The translations under genes were made by a program, and so were the position numbers. Below the pieces are notes generated by a model. It did not search any database. It was given only the letters and a program-made list of their open reading frames with translations, and was not told the origin of the DNA. This document shows positions 17,653 through 28,843 of a stretch of 64,000 nt of DNA, piece after piece. Origin of the DNA: CAIWHR01 sp963788185 (GTDB lineage: Bacteria; Pseudomonadota; Gammaproteobacteria; Burkholderiales; Casimicrobiaceae). Each line of letters starts with the position of its first letter. Position 1 is the first letter of the stretch. The DNA lies in contig CAWBGE010000010.1 in the NCBI GenBank assembly GCA_963788185.1, positions 186,001 to 250,000 on the forward strand. Direction: 5' to 3'.

Positions 17653-18399
17653 TCAGCGGAACAGCGTCTGCGTCTGCGGCGGGTTGTGCTGATGCAGCGT
17701 ATGCACCCACTTGTGGAACGGCAATCCCAGGCGCTCGCGAAGGCGGGTCGCGCGTGACCGCAGGTGCGCCAGCGAGACCGTCGACGGAGGCTCGGCGAAC
17801 GCGCTGATGACGACGTTTTTCGATTCTGCGGACGGCAGGCGCACGCTGCCGAGCGGGAAGGCTTCGCGCAGATGACGCAGCGTCTGCGCGTGGCCGCGCA
17901 CCTGCCCGAAAACGTTGCTGACCAGGACACCCTGCGGCGCGAGCCGCGCACGGCAGGCGTCGAAGAACATCGGACTCTCGAACTTGCCGGGTCGCGCTCG
18001 ATGATCGTAGCCGTCGACGAAGATGGCATCGTAGGTTTCGCGGGTGTCGTGCACGAAGGCATAGCCGTCGCCCAGCCTGACATCGAGCCGCGCATCGTTG
18101 TCGGGAACCCTGAACAGGTCGCGGGCGATGCGAATCACGCCGGGGTTGATCTCGATGACCGTGACGTGGGCATTCGGCAGTTCGTGGCGAAAGAACTTGG
18201 GCAGCGACCCGGCGCCGAGGCCGATCATCAGCGCCTTCAGCGGGGCGGGGCGAAACAGCAGGAACGAAAGCATCTCCTGCGTGTAGGCGAGCACGAGCTT
18301 GTGCGGACTCCTCACGCGCATCGCGCCCTGGACCCACTCGGTGCCGAAGTGCAGGTAACGCACACCCTGCTCCTCGCTGACCTCGATGCTGTGCCCCAT
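17653..18399 (-). CDS. Spermidine synthase-like methyltransferase-fold protein
   Basis: A 248-residue Rossmann-fold protein of the spermidine/spermine synthase superfamily. ALMIGLGAGSLPKFFRHELP is the nucleotide-binding glycine motif, VTVIEINPGVIRIARDLF ends strand 2 with the ribose-binding glutamate, and DAIFVDGYD corresponds to the active-site aspartate region. It lacks the N-terminal tetramerisation domain of full-length SpeE, so polyamine synthesis is not assured. It is convergent with ybbP and lies 22 bp after a DUF2970 gene on the same strand. Confidence 0.85.
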   Translation of the reverse strand: MGHSIEVSEEQGVRYLHFGTEWVQGAMRVRSPHKLVLAYTQEMLSFLLFRPAPLKALMIGLGAGSLPKFFRHELPNAHVTVIEINPGVIRIARDLFRVPDNDARLDVRLGDGYAFVHDTRETYDAIFVDGYDHRARPGKFESPMFFDACRARLAPQGVLVSNVFGQVRGHAQTLRHLREAFPLGSVRLPSAESKNVVISAFAEPPSTVSLAHLRSRATRLRERLGLPFHKWVHTLHQHNPPQTQTLFR

Positions 18400-18421
18400 G
18401 GCAACGACGCAGCCGGTGCCG

Positions 18422-18652
18422 TCAGCCGGCGCTGGCGATGATGATGCGCACCAGCACGATCAGCGCCAGCACGAGCACCGCTGCCAGGCCGAGGCCGACC
18501 AGGATCACGTGCAGTGGCTTGATCGAACTGGTGTCCGCCGCCATGTGCGTGCCCTTGCGGACGCCGAAAAAACTCCAGAACACGGCGCTGATCAACTGCG
18601 GCAGCGATGCGGGTTTCGCTTCGGGCGTGGGTGGGGTCGGATCGGTGGCCAT
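18422..18652 (-). CDS. DUF2970 family small membrane protein
   Basis: A 76-residue protein, using the ATG at 18652. A short Pro-rich N-terminus is followed by the family motif AVFWSFFGVRKG, then a single C-terminal membrane helix (HVILVGLGLAAVLVLALIVL). This matches DUF2970, a small betaproteobacterial membrane protein family without known function. An upstream in-frame start at 18697 is possible. It is likely cotranscribed with the spermidine-synthase-like gene and divergent from clpB. Confidence 0.8.
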   Translation of the reverse strand: MATDPTPPTPEAKPASLPQLISAVFWSFFGVRKGTHMAADTSSIKPLHVILVGLGLAAVLVLALIVLVRIIIASAG

Positions 18653-18746
18653 GGCGTGCGACGGCGAGTTCTTGCGACGAGGCGCGGATGTTACCACCGC
18701 GCCGCCGCTTCAACGCTTTGCGGTGTCCGGGACGGCCCGGCAAACC

Positions 18747-18774
18747 CTTGAATTCGACGGGGTTTCCCCCACCT
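18747..18774 (+). promoter_or_regulatory. Heat-shock sigma-32-type promoter for clpB
   Basis: CTTGAAT at 18747-18753, a 12-base spacer and CCCCCACCT from 18766 resemble the sigma-32 consensus (CTTGAAA, spacer, CCCCATNT). The site is 35-60 bp before the clpB ATG, the expected place for a heat-shock promoter. Confidence 0.55.
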
Positions 18775-18808
18775 TCAAGACCAATCCAAGCAAACCAGGG
18801 GGCGCCCC

Positions 18809-21397
<2,589 letters not shown>

Positions 21398-21399
21398 GG

Positions 21400-21433
21400 G
21401 GCTGAGAGTCCTTCGATCCGAACACTCTCAGCC
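21400..21433. terminator. Bidirectional hairpin between clpB and the GGDEF-EAL gene
   Basis: GGCTGAGAGT (21400-21409) pairs with ACTCTCAGCC (21424-21433), and an inner TTCG/CGAA stem extends the hairpin. It lies between two convergent genes. No long T-tract is visible on either strand. Confidence 0.55.
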
Positions 21434-21473
21434 TCCGACCCGGCCCGGCGGGTCGCGAACGCGCAGCGGCGGT

Positions 21474-23990
21474 TCAGTCGGCGCGTCGGCGCAGGCGGTT
21501 GGCGAGTTCGTCGCCGGTGATCGGTTCGGCGACCAGGAAGCCCTGGATCTGGTCGCAGTCCTGTGCCTCCAGCAGCGCCCGCTGCTCCACCGTCTCGACG
21601 CCCTCGGCCACCACGGTGAGCTTGAGTCCGTGCGCCATGGCGATGATCGCCTGCGTGACCACGGATTTCTCGGGTGCCATCGTCGATTCGTTGACGATGC
21701 TGCGGTCGATCTTGAGGCGGTCGAAGCGCACGCGGTGCAGCGTGCTGAAGCTCGAGTAGCCGTGCCCGAAGTCGTCCAGCGCGAGCTTGACGCCGAGATT
21801 GCGGATGGCGTTCAGGCGCGCGAGCGTCGCCGCATCTTCGGACAGCAACAGCGACTCGGTGAGTTCGAGTTCCAGTCGGTTGGCATCGATGCCGCTGGCG
21901 GCGAGCGCGCTGCGGATGTCGACGATCAGTGATTCGGAACGCAGCTGCTGCGCCGACACGTTGACCCCGACGATCAGCTGTTCGCCGGCGCTCCAACCGA
22001 GGCGCTTGTGCAGGCGTGCCGACACGCGGCAGGCTTCCTTCAGCGCCCAGGCTCCCAGCATCGAGATGATGCCAAGCTCCTCGGCCACCGGGATGAACTC
22101 GCCTGGCGGGACGACACCCAGCACCGGGTGCGCCCAGCGCAGCAAGGCTTCCATGCCGACGACCCGATCGCGGCGCAGGTCCCACTGCGGCTGGAAGTGC
22201 AGCAGCAATTCGCGGCGTTCAAGTGCGTGGAGGATGTCCTGCTCCAGGCGCATCCGGCGTTCCATTGCCCGGGCGACGCTTCTGTCCAGGCGGACGACGC
22301 GGTTGCGTCCCCGCTCCTTGGCGAGCAGCAGCGCATGGTCGGACTTGCGCAGCAGTTCGTCGACGCCCGTTGCGTCGTCGGGAAAGATGGCGAGCCCCAC
22401 GCTGCAGGCGACGCGGAAATCGGTGCGGTCGATGCTGATCGGCTGATCGAGCGAGTCCAGCACGCGCTGGGCGACGCGCAGCAGGTGCCGCGGCGAGAGC
22501 GCGTCGCGGATCAGCAGCAGGAACTCGTCGCCGCCAAAGCGGAAGACCACGCTGGGCTCGGTGACGAGATTGCGAAACCGCTCGGCGACGATGCGCAGAA
22601 TCTGGTCGGCGAGGAGGTGACCGTGGGCATCGTTGACCACCTTGAACCGGTCGATGTCGACGAACAGCGCGCCGACGAGCCCGCCCCGCGACCGGGCATC
22701 GGCGATGGCCTCTTCAAGCGCGTCGTGCAGTCCGCGCCGGTTGGGCAGGTCGGTGAGCCAATCGTGGCGCGCCAGATACTCGGAGCGCTGTTCCGCCCGG
22801 CGGCGCACTTCGACTTCCGCGGCCAGCGCTGCGGTGCGCTCCATCACGCGGGCTTCGAGCCCGGCCTGTGTCGCCAGCAAAGCCGTGTTTTCGTGCTCCT
22901 GCTCCCGCAGTTGCAGCGTGGTCTCGAGCGAGTGGATGTTCTTCGCGGTCTCGGTGTTGAGAATCCGGCGTTCGACCTCGCGCAGCGTCTTGTAGTGGGC
23001 GAGGGCGCCAGCGGTGTCGCCGATCGCCTCGGCAGTCGCCGCCATCTGCTGCAGGAACCGCAACTCGCAGGCGTGCAGCTTGGCCGCGACCGCGATGGCG
23101 AGTCCCTGGTCCAGCGCCGGCAGCGCGAACTGCGGTTGATTCCGCAGCAGCGCGACGCGGGCCACGGCAAGATGGTGGTCGGTGAGCGCGTAGCTGTCCT
23201 CGATGCCGGGCAAGTCGGCCTCGTTGGCGGCGAGCATCGCCAGTGCATCGTCGCCGCGGCCGACGCCGGCCAGTGCGATCGCGCAGGTGCAGCGCTCGCC
23301 GATGAGCTGAATCGTCTGCGTTTCCGGGTCGGTGGCGGCGATCGCTTCTTCGGCGATGGGAAGCGCTACGTCGTAGCGGCCGCATTCGACGTGCAGATAG
23401 GACAGGTTGTTGAGCGCCTTGGCCAGAGCGCCGCGTTCTCCCGACGCCCGCAGCAGCGTCGCCGCGCGCTCGAACGCGGGACGCGCCTCGTCGAAGCGGT
23501 GCAGCCCCCCCAGAAGCACGCCCAGCACCGTCAGCGTCCGCGCCTCTTCGTCGGCGTTCTGGCTCTGCGCACAGAGCTCGAGTGCGCGCCGGAACGCGTT
23601 GAGCGCGGGATCGACGAGCCCCAGGTAATTTCCCTGCACCGAGCCGAGGTGGCGCAAGGCGACGATCTCGCCGCTTCGCAACCCCAGGCGGGCGTAGCGC
23701 TCGACCGCGCGGGTGAGGTGGGCCAGCCCCTCGAGCGGGCGTCCCGCGCTGGCGACGGCGATTCCCAGCGCGCTCTCCGCACGGGCGAGCAGCGCCTCGT
23801 CGCCCTGTGCGGTTGCAAGCGCGCGCGCGCGCGTCGCGGCGGACTCGGCACCCGCGAGGTCGCTCGCCGCCAGCCGCTCTGCCTGCGCCAGCAGGGCCGG
23901 CAGGTCGTGCGTGTCCCCCGCGGGCGCCGGTCCCGGGGCGTCGCGGGCGGGCGCGGCGTCGGCGGCGCGCGGGGATGGGTCGACGGCCAT
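21474..23990 (-). CDS. TPR-GGDEF-EAL cyclic-di-GMP signalling protein
   Basis: An 838-residue soluble protein, using the ATG at 23990. Residues about 30-340 form TPR-like helical repeats, about 340-405 a coiled coil, about 405-565 a GGDEF domain, and about 575-835 an EAL domain. The GGDEF signature at 486-490 is exact, while the upstream RxxD inhibitory site is absent (EPS there). The EAL domain keeps E614-A615-L616, NVSAQQL, LTES, DDFG (739-742), the lysine in RLKIDRS and AEGVET, so it should hydrolyse c-di-GMP. Both activities are predicted from motifs. There is no membrane segment, so the TPR region probably receives the signal from a protein partner. Confidence 0.93.
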   Translation of the reverse strand: MAVDPSPRAADAAPARDAPGPAPAGDTHDLPALLAQAERLAASDLAGAESAATRARALATAQGDEALLARAESALGIAVASAGRPLEGLAHLTRAVERYARLGLRSGEIVALRHLGSVQGNYLGLVDPALNAFRRALELCAQSQNADEEARTLTVLGVLLGGLHRFDEARPAFERAATLLRASGERGALAKALNNLSYLHVECGRYDVALPIAEEAIAATDPETQTIQLIGERCTCAIALAGVGRGDDALAMLAANEADLPGIEDSYALTDHHLAVARVALLRNQPQFALPALDQGLAIAVAAKLHACELRFLQQMAATAEAIGDTAGALAHYKTLREVERRILNTETAKNIHSLETTLQLREQEHENTALLATQAGLEARVMERTAALAAEVEVRRRAEQRSEYLARHDWLTDLPNRRGLHDALEEAIADARSRGGLVGALFVDIDRFKVVNDAHGHLLADQILRIVAERFRNLVTEPSVVFRFGGDEFLLLIRDALSPRHLLRVAQRVLDSLDQPISIDRTDFRVACSVGLAIFPDDATGVDELLRKSDHALLLAKERGRNRVVRLDRSVARAMERRMRLEQDILHALERRELLLHFQPQWDLRRDRVVGMEALLRWAHPVLGVVPPGEFIPVAEELGIISMLGAWALKEACRVSARLHKRLGWSAGEQLIVGVNVSAQQLRSESLIVDIRSALAASGIDANRLELELTESLLLSEDAATLARLNAIRNLGVKLALDDFGHGYSSFSTLHRVRFDRLKIDRSIVNESTMAPEKSVVTQAIIAMAHGLKLTVVAEGVETVEQRALLEAQDCDQIQGFLVAEPITGDELANRLRRRAD

Positions 23991-24086
23991 CCGGCAATTA
24001 TGCCGCGATCCTTTCCGGTTCGCCTTGGCGGGACGGGGTTGATATGCTCGCGGCTGCGCAATCATTGGGTTCGCACCGAGATTCCC

Positions 24087-24668
24087 GTGTCACTTCCACC
24101 TCCCGGCATCGCTTCGCCATCGTCGCCGTCGCCCTGGATCCGGCGCCATGCGCACCTGATCGCTCCGGCGGCTCCGGTGCTCGATCTGGCGTGCGGAGGC
24201 GGCCGGCACGCGCGCTTTCTCGCGCGCCTCGGTCACCCGGTGCTGGCGGTCGATCGCGATCCGCTGGCGTTGGCGGCGCTGGCCGGCGAACCGGGGGTCA
24301 CGATCATGCAATGCGATCTCGAGACCGGCACCTGGCCGCTTGGGCCAGACCGGTACGGTGCCGTGATCGTCGCGCGCTACCTCCATCGTCCGATCATGGC
24401 CGCGCTCGTCGCCGCGGTGGCCGACGACGGCGTCCTGCTGTACGAAACTTTCGCCCAGGGCAACGAAGCCTTCGGCAAGCCGTCGAATCCGGATTTCCTG
24501 CTGCGCGAGAACGAACTCCTGGATCGCGTGAGCCCCGGGCTGCGCATCGTGGCGTTCGAACAGGGGCTGGAGGAGGGCGGCGAGCGGGGAAGGGTCGTGC
24601 AGAGAATCGCTGCCGTCGGCCGCAGCCGGGCGTGGCCTCCGCTGCTGGCCGGAGGGCCTGCGCCCTGA
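24087..24668 (+). CDS. SAM-dependent methyltransferase (class I)
   Basis: A 193-residue protein with the SAM-binding motif VLDLACGGGRHARFLA, followed by VLAVDRDPLALAAL (acidic ribose-binding residue). A typical strand-4 region (YGAVIVARYLHRP) and LYETFAQGNEAFGKPSNPDFLLRENEL complete a class I fold close to the TehB/tellurite-resistance methyltransferase group. I choose the GTG at 24087; a TTG about 45 bp upstream is possible, and the long open frame beyond it is antisense to the GGDEF/EAL gene. Substrate unknown. Confidence 0.82.
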   Translation: MSLPPPGIASPSSPSPWIRRHAHLIAPAAPVLDLACGGGRHARFLARLGHPVLAVDRDPLALAALAGEPGVTIMQCDLETGTWPLGPDRYGAVIVARYLHRPIMAALVAAVADDGVLLYETFAQGNEAFGKPSNPDFLLRENELLDRVSPGLRIVAFEQGLEEGGERGRVVQRIAAVGRSRAWPPLLAGGPAP

Positions 24669-24739
24669 GTACCCATCCGACCGATCGGGGTCGAATCGGG
24701 TAAAATCGCGCTTTATCCTCGCCGTCGGTGGTCACTCTC

Positions 24740-25636
24740 ATGCAGGCGCCCCAGTTGACCGGTAGCATCGTTGCCATTGCCACGCCCATGCAGGCCGGGG
24801 GTGCCCTGGACCTGCCCGCGCTCGCGCGGCTCATCGAGTTCCACATCGCGGAAGGCACGTCCGGCATCGTCATCGTCGGCACGACCGGCGAATCGCCGAC
24901 CGTCGACCCCGATGAGCACTGCCAGCTGATCAAGGTGGCCGTCGATACCGTCCGCGGGCGCATCCCGGTGATCGCAGGCACCGGCGCCAACTCGACGACC
25001 GAGGCGATCTATTTCACCGAGTATGCGAAGAAGGTCGGCGCAAACGCCTGCCTGTCGGTGGTGCCCTACTACAACAAGCCGACGCAGGAGGGCCTCTATC
25101 GGCACTTTCGCGCGATCGCGGAAGCCGTCGATCTCCCGGTCATCCTGTACAACGTCCCCGGACGCACGGTCGCCGATCTGTCGACCGAGACGGTGCTGCG
25201 CCTTGCCGAGGTACCGGGCATCGTCGGCCTCAAGGACGCGACGTCGGACATGACGCGCCACATCGAGCTCATCCGGCGGCTTCCCGCCGAGCACCGGTTC
25301 GGTCTCTACTCCGGCAACGACGACACCGCCCTGCCGTTCATTCTGCTCGGCGGCCACGGTGTCATCTCCGTGACGGCCAACGTCGCGCCGAGGTTGATGG
25401 CAGACATGTGCCGGGCGGCGCTGGCGGGCGACATCGCGGCGGCGCGCCGATTCAACGACCGGTTGATGCCGCTCAATACCAAGCTCTTCGTCGAAGCCAA
25501 TCCGATACCGGTCAAGTGGGCGCTGGCGGAGATGGGCCTCATTCAACCCGAGTTGCGCCTGCCGCTGGTTCCGCTGTCGGCGCAGCATCACGCGACCGTC
25601 CGTGCTGCGCTGCGCGAGTCCGGTGTCCTCGCCTGA
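24740..25636 (+). CDS. dapA: 4-hydroxy-tetrahydrodipicolinate synthase
   Basis: Condenses pyruvate and aspartate semialdehyde in lysine and meso-diaminopimelate synthesis. With the ATG at 24740 (a GTG at 24728 is possible) the protein has 298 residues. It shows LTGSIVAIATPM at the start and VGTTGESPTV for pyruvate binding. The tyrosine in PYYNKPTQEGLY and the Schiff-base lysine K165 in VGLKDATS follow. bamC starts 19 bp after the stop; dapA-bamC is a conserved pair. Confidence 0.95.
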   Translation: MQAPQLTGSIVAIATPMQAGGALDLPALARLIEFHIAEGTSGIVIVGTTGESPTVDPDEHCQLIKVAVDTVRGRIPVIAGTGANSTTEAIYFTEYAKKVGANACLSVVPYYNKPTQEGLYRHFRAIAEAVDLPVILYNVPGRTVADLSTETVLRLAEVPGIVGLKDATSDMTRHIELIRRLPAEHRFGLYSGNDDTALPFILLGGHGVISVTANVAPRLMADMCRAALAGDIAAARRFNDRLMPLNTKLFVEANPIPVKWALAEMGLIQPELRLPLVPLSAQHHATVRAALRESGVLA

Positions 25637-25655
25637 TATCTGGAAGGTTCTCCGC

Positions 25656-26795
25656 ATGGAAGTCCTGAAGCTGTTGCTGCCCGCGCGCGTCGCATTGCTG
25701 GCGGCGGGCGCTCTGCTGGTGCTGGGCGGCTGCGAGTCGTTGAGCAGTACGATGAGCAAGAAGATCGACTACAAGTCGGTCACGGCGGCGCCGGCGCTCG
25801 AGTTGCCTCCCGACCTCACCGCGCCGCAGTACGACGATCGCTACAACGTCGCTACGGCTTCAGCGGCATCCGCCGCCCGCGATGCGACCCGCCCCAGGAC
25901 CGCCGCGGAGATCGCGCCTGCCGCCACGGCAGACGCGCGCATCGCCCGCGGCGGCAATGACCGCTGGCTCGTCGTCAAAGCGACGCCGGAGCAGGCGTGG
26001 AGTACCGTGCGCCAGTTCTGGCTCGATACGGGGTTCGTCCTCGCCGTCGAGCAGCCGGTCATCGGCGTGATGGAAACCGACTGGGCCGAGAACCGCGCCG
26101 ATCTTCCCACCGACATCATTCGGCAGACGCTGGGAAAGGTCGCCGACCTGCTGTACACGACCTACAAGCGCGACAAGTTTCGCACGCGGATCGAGCGCGG
26201 CAGCGAGCCGGGCACCGTCGATATCTTCGTGACCCACCGCGGCGCCGAGCAGATGCCCACCGCCCTCAGTGCCGGGGAGCCCGTTGCTTTTGCCTGGACG
26301 GTGCTGCCGCCGAATCCGGGCCTCGAAACCGAGATCCTCACCCGGATGATGGTGCGCTTCGGCGCCGTCGAAAGCGTGGCCCGCGCGTCGGTCGAGCGGG
26401 CCTTGGCTCCGGGGGTCGCGGCGACGGACCGCGCGCGGCTGACCAAGGCCGCCGACGGGTCCGGCGTCCTCGAGGTCGACGACAGCTTCGACCGCGCCTG
26501 GCGCCGCGTCGGGCTCGCCCTCGACCGTATCGGCTTCACCGTCGTCGATCGCGACCGCTCGACCGGTGTCTACTTCGTCCGCTACGCCGATCCCGACACC
26601 GCCAAGGTCGAGGCGGGCTGGCTCACCAGGCTTCAGTTCTGGAAGGACACGACGGAAAAGCCCGAGCAGTATCGGATTGTCGTGACCGGGGGCGAGACGC
26701 GCAGCACGGTGGCCGTGAAGGATCCCGCCGGCGCGGTGGTCAATACTCCCAACAGCGAGAAGATCCTCTCGCTCATCCGCGACCAGCTCAAATAG
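25656..26795 (+). CDS. bamC: Outer membrane protein assembly factor BamC (lipoprotein)
   Basis: A lipoprotein accessory of the BAM machine that inserts beta-barrel proteins in the outer membrane. The ATG at 25656 has GGAAGG upstream. A signal peptide ends in the lipobox LGGC (C25 or so). The conserved unstructured BamD-binding segment follows (IDYKSV..ALELPPDLTAPQYDDRY). Two helix-grip domains cover about 100-225 and 260-375. Length (379) is typical for betaproteobacteria. It lies in a dapA-bamC-hydrolase-purC string with gaps under 20 bp. Confidence 0.93.
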   Translation: MEVLKLLLPARVALLAAGALLVLGGCESLSSTMSKKIDYKSVTAAPALELPPDLTAPQYDDRYNVATASAASAARDATRPRTAAEIAPAATADARIARGGNDRWLVVKATPEQAWSTVRQFWLDTGFVLAVEQPVIGVMETDWAENRADLPTDIIRQTLGKVADLLYTTYKRDKFRTRIERGSEPGTVDIFVTHRGAEQMPTALSAGEPVAFAWTVLPPNPGLETEILTRMMVRFGAVESVARASVERALAPGVAATDRARLTKAADGSGVLEVDDSFDRAWRRVGLALDRIGFTVVDRDRSTGVYFVRYADPDTAKVEAGWLTRLQFWKDTTEKPEQYRIVVTGGETRSTVAVKDPAGAVVNTPNSEKILSLIRDQLK

Positions 26796-26810
26796 CGACG
26801 CGGGCGGGTG

Positions 26811-27575
26811 ATGCGCTTCGCATCGTTGGGCAGCGGCAGCGAGGGCAATGGCCTCGTGGTCGAGGCGGGCAGTACGCGCGTGCTGATCGATTGCGGTTTC
26901 GGTGTGCGCGACACCACGGTCCGCCTCGCCCGACTCGGGCTCGAGCCGGGCGCGCTGGCGGCGATCCTGATCACACACGAGCACTCCGACCACGTCGGGG
27001 GTGCGCCGGCGTTTGCGGCGCGCCATGGCATCGCGGTTTGGGGCTCGTTCGGCACGCTGGCCGCGGTGTCGCAGCGCTTCGAGGGAGTCGAACGCGTGTA
27101 CAGCTTCGACAGCCACCAGGCGTTCGCGCTGGGCGACCTGGAGATAACGCCGGTGCCGGTGCCGCACGATGCGCGCGAGCCCACGCAGTTCGTGCTGTCG
27201 GACGGTGCGGTGCGTCTGGGGGTGCTCACCGACATCGGCGTCAGCACGCCGCATGTCGAGGCGAGCCTGTCCGGTTGCGACGCGCTGGTGCTGGAGACCA
27301 ACCACTGCACCGACATGCTGGCGGAGAGCGACTACCCCTACCCGCTGAAGCAGAGAATCGCCGGGCGGCTCGGGCATCTCAACAACAGCGATGCATCCGG
27401 GCTGCTGCACCGAATCGACACCACGCGGTTGAAGCACGTCGTCGCCGCGCACCTGTCGCGGCAGAACAACACGCCCGACAAGGCGCGCTGCGCGCTCGCC
27501 GGCGCCCTCAATTGCAGCGAAGACTGGATCGGAATCGCGAGCCAGGCCGAAGGTTTCGGCTGGCGCGACCTTTGA
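26811..27575 (+). CDS. MBL-fold metallo-hydrolase (YycJ/WalJ-like)
   Basis: A 254-residue metallo-beta-lactamase-fold hydrolase with the metal motif THEHSDHVGG, preceded by LGSGSEGNGLVVEAGSTRVLID. Later metal ligands sit in LTDIGVS and ETNHC, and VVAAHLSRQNNTP lies at the C-terminus. This pattern matches the YycJ/WalJ group, proposed to be a DNA exonuclease in some bacteria. It lies 15 bp after bamC and 11 bp before purC. I use ATG 26811, although the GTG just before it would also work. Confidence 0.87.
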   Translation: MRFASLGSGSEGNGLVVEAGSTRVLIDCGFGVRDTTVRLARLGLEPGALAAILITHEHSDHVGGAPAFAARHGIAVWGSFGTLAAVSQRFEGVERVYSFDSHQAFALGDLEITPVPVPHDAREPTQFVLSDGAVRLGVLTDIGVSTPHVEASLSGCDALVLETNHCTDMLAESDYPYPLKQRIAGRLGHLNNSDASGLLHRIDTTRLKHVVAAHLSRQNNTPDKARCALAGALNCSEDWIGIASQAEGFGWRDL

Positions 27576-27586
27576 CGGAGAAATCA

Positions 27587-28309
27587 ATGGAAAAGCGGCA
27601 GGAACTCTACAAGGGCAAGGCGAAGACCGTCTATGCCACCGACGACGCGAATCGGCTGATCATGCACTATCGCGACGACGTCTCGGCGTTCGACGGCATC
27701 AAGCTCGCCAAGCTCGACCTCAAGGGCGAGACGAACAACAAGATCAACGCCTTCGTGATGGGCAAGCTCGCGGCTGCGGGCGTGCCGACGCACCTGGTCG
27801 CGGTGCTGAACGAGCGCGAATCGCTGGTCAAGGCGATGAAGATGCTGCCGGTCGAGTGCGTGGTCCGCAACGTCTGCGCAGGCTCGATGGCCAAGCGCTA
27901 CGGCATCGCCGAAGGCACGAAGCTCGCCGAGCCGATCTTCGAGTTCTTCCTCAAGAGCGACGCGCTGCACGATCCGCTGGTCAACGAGGACCACATCCGC
28001 ATCCTCGGCTGGGCCACGGCGGGCGAGATCGACGCCATGAAATCGATCACCCATCGGGTCAACGCGGTGCTGAAGCCTCTGTTCGCGAACGCCGGCATCG
28101 ACCTCGTCGACTACAAGCTCGAGTTCGGCCACCCGACCGACGACCCGCAGGGTCCGCTGGTGCTGGGCGACGAGTTCACGCCCGACGGCTGCCGGCTGTG
28201 GGACGCCAAGACCGGCGAAAAGCTCGACAAGGACCGCTTCCGCCGCGACCTGGGGCAGGTGATCGAGCACTACCGCGAAGTCGCGCGGCGCATCGGCGCG
28301 CCGCTGTAG
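27587..28309 (+). CDS. purC: Phosphoribosylaminoimidazole-succinocarboxamide synthase
   Basis: Purine pathway enzyme joining CAIR and aspartate with ATP to form SAICAR. The ATG at 27587 has GACGGAG at proper distance and gives a 240-residue protein of normal size. Signatures are LYKGKAKTVY near the N-terminus, FDGIKLAKLDLKGE, VVRNVCAGS and LVDYKLEFG, with the aspartate-rich LVLGDEFTPDGCRLWD. The last gene of the dapA-bamC-hydrolase-purC series; it converges with the DUF7931-like gene. Confidence 0.95.
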   Translation: MEKRQELYKGKAKTVYATDDANRLIMHYRDDVSAFDGIKLAKLDLKGETNNKINAFVMGKLAAAGVPTHLVAVLNERESLVKAMKMLPVECVVRNVCAGSMAKRYGIAEGTKLAEPIFEFFLKSDALHDPLVNEDHIRILGWATAGEIDAMKSITHRVNAVLKPLFANAGIDLVDYKLEFGHPTDDPQGPLVLGDEFTPDGCRLWDAKTGEKLDKDRFRRDLGQVIEHYREVARRIGAPL

Positions 28310-28318
28310 ACGGGCGCG

Positions 28319-28843
28319 TCACAGGCCCAGTGTCGTCGCGGTAACTCCCGGTTCGCCGGTCGACCAGATCTCGTCGAAGCGGTCGACGAGCGGACGGGCG
28401 TCGGCCGGCACGTCGATGCCGAGCGCGGCGCGTGGATGGTCGAGATGGATGCGGTGCAGGTGGTGCCGCGCGTCGACGATGACCATCGGATCGGTGGCGG
28501 CACGCGCTTCCACGCCCGTCCGGTAGATGGCGATCGCGTGGCTCCAGTGCCGCAGCAGTCCGGTGAGCCGCGGGCACGACGCCGCGATCCAGCGCGTGTC
28601 GTGGACGATGATGTCGAGTCGCGCGTGCCGCGAGCGCCGCAGGAACGCGGTCAGCAGTTCGGCACGGGCGACGCCGTTCCAGCCCATCTGCGACAGATCG
28701 CCGTCGAACACCCTGATCGACTGCCTCGCCAGTGCGATCAGGCGGTCGATCGCCGCGACCTGTTCGGCGAGCGTCGACAGGGCTTCGCGCTGCGGGACCG
28801 GCCCGCGATCCGCGTCAGGGGGTGTCGACGTGGACGTAACCAT
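28319..28843 (-). CDS. Uncharacterised protein, DUF7931-like
   Basis: A 174-residue soluble protein beginning at ATG 28843, overlapping the end of the upstream cupin gene by 29 bp. Distinctive segments are SIRVFDGDLSQMGWN, LDIIVHDTRWIAASCPRL and MVIVDARHHLHRIHLDHPRAALG, which alternate like the halves of a phospholipase-D-type fold but without a full HxKxxxxD motif. The pairing with the ribosomal-oxygenase-like gene is common in betaproteobacteria. The DUF7931 name is from memory of this neighbourhood and is tentative. Confidence 0.65.
   Translation of the reverse strand: MVTSTSTPPDADRGPVPQREALSTLAEQVAAIDRLIALARQSIRVFDGDLSQMGWNGVARAELLTAFLRRSRHARLDIIVHDTRWIAASCPRLTGLLRHWSHAIAIYRTGVEARAATDPMVIVDARHHLHRIHLDHPRAALGIDVPADARPLVDRFDEIWSTGEPGVTATTLGL

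Noticed and set aside
22008..24086. Plus-strand frame ahead of the methyltransferase
   Set aside because: Antisense to the TPR-GGDEF-EAL gene; homology to methyltransferases starts only near 24087.
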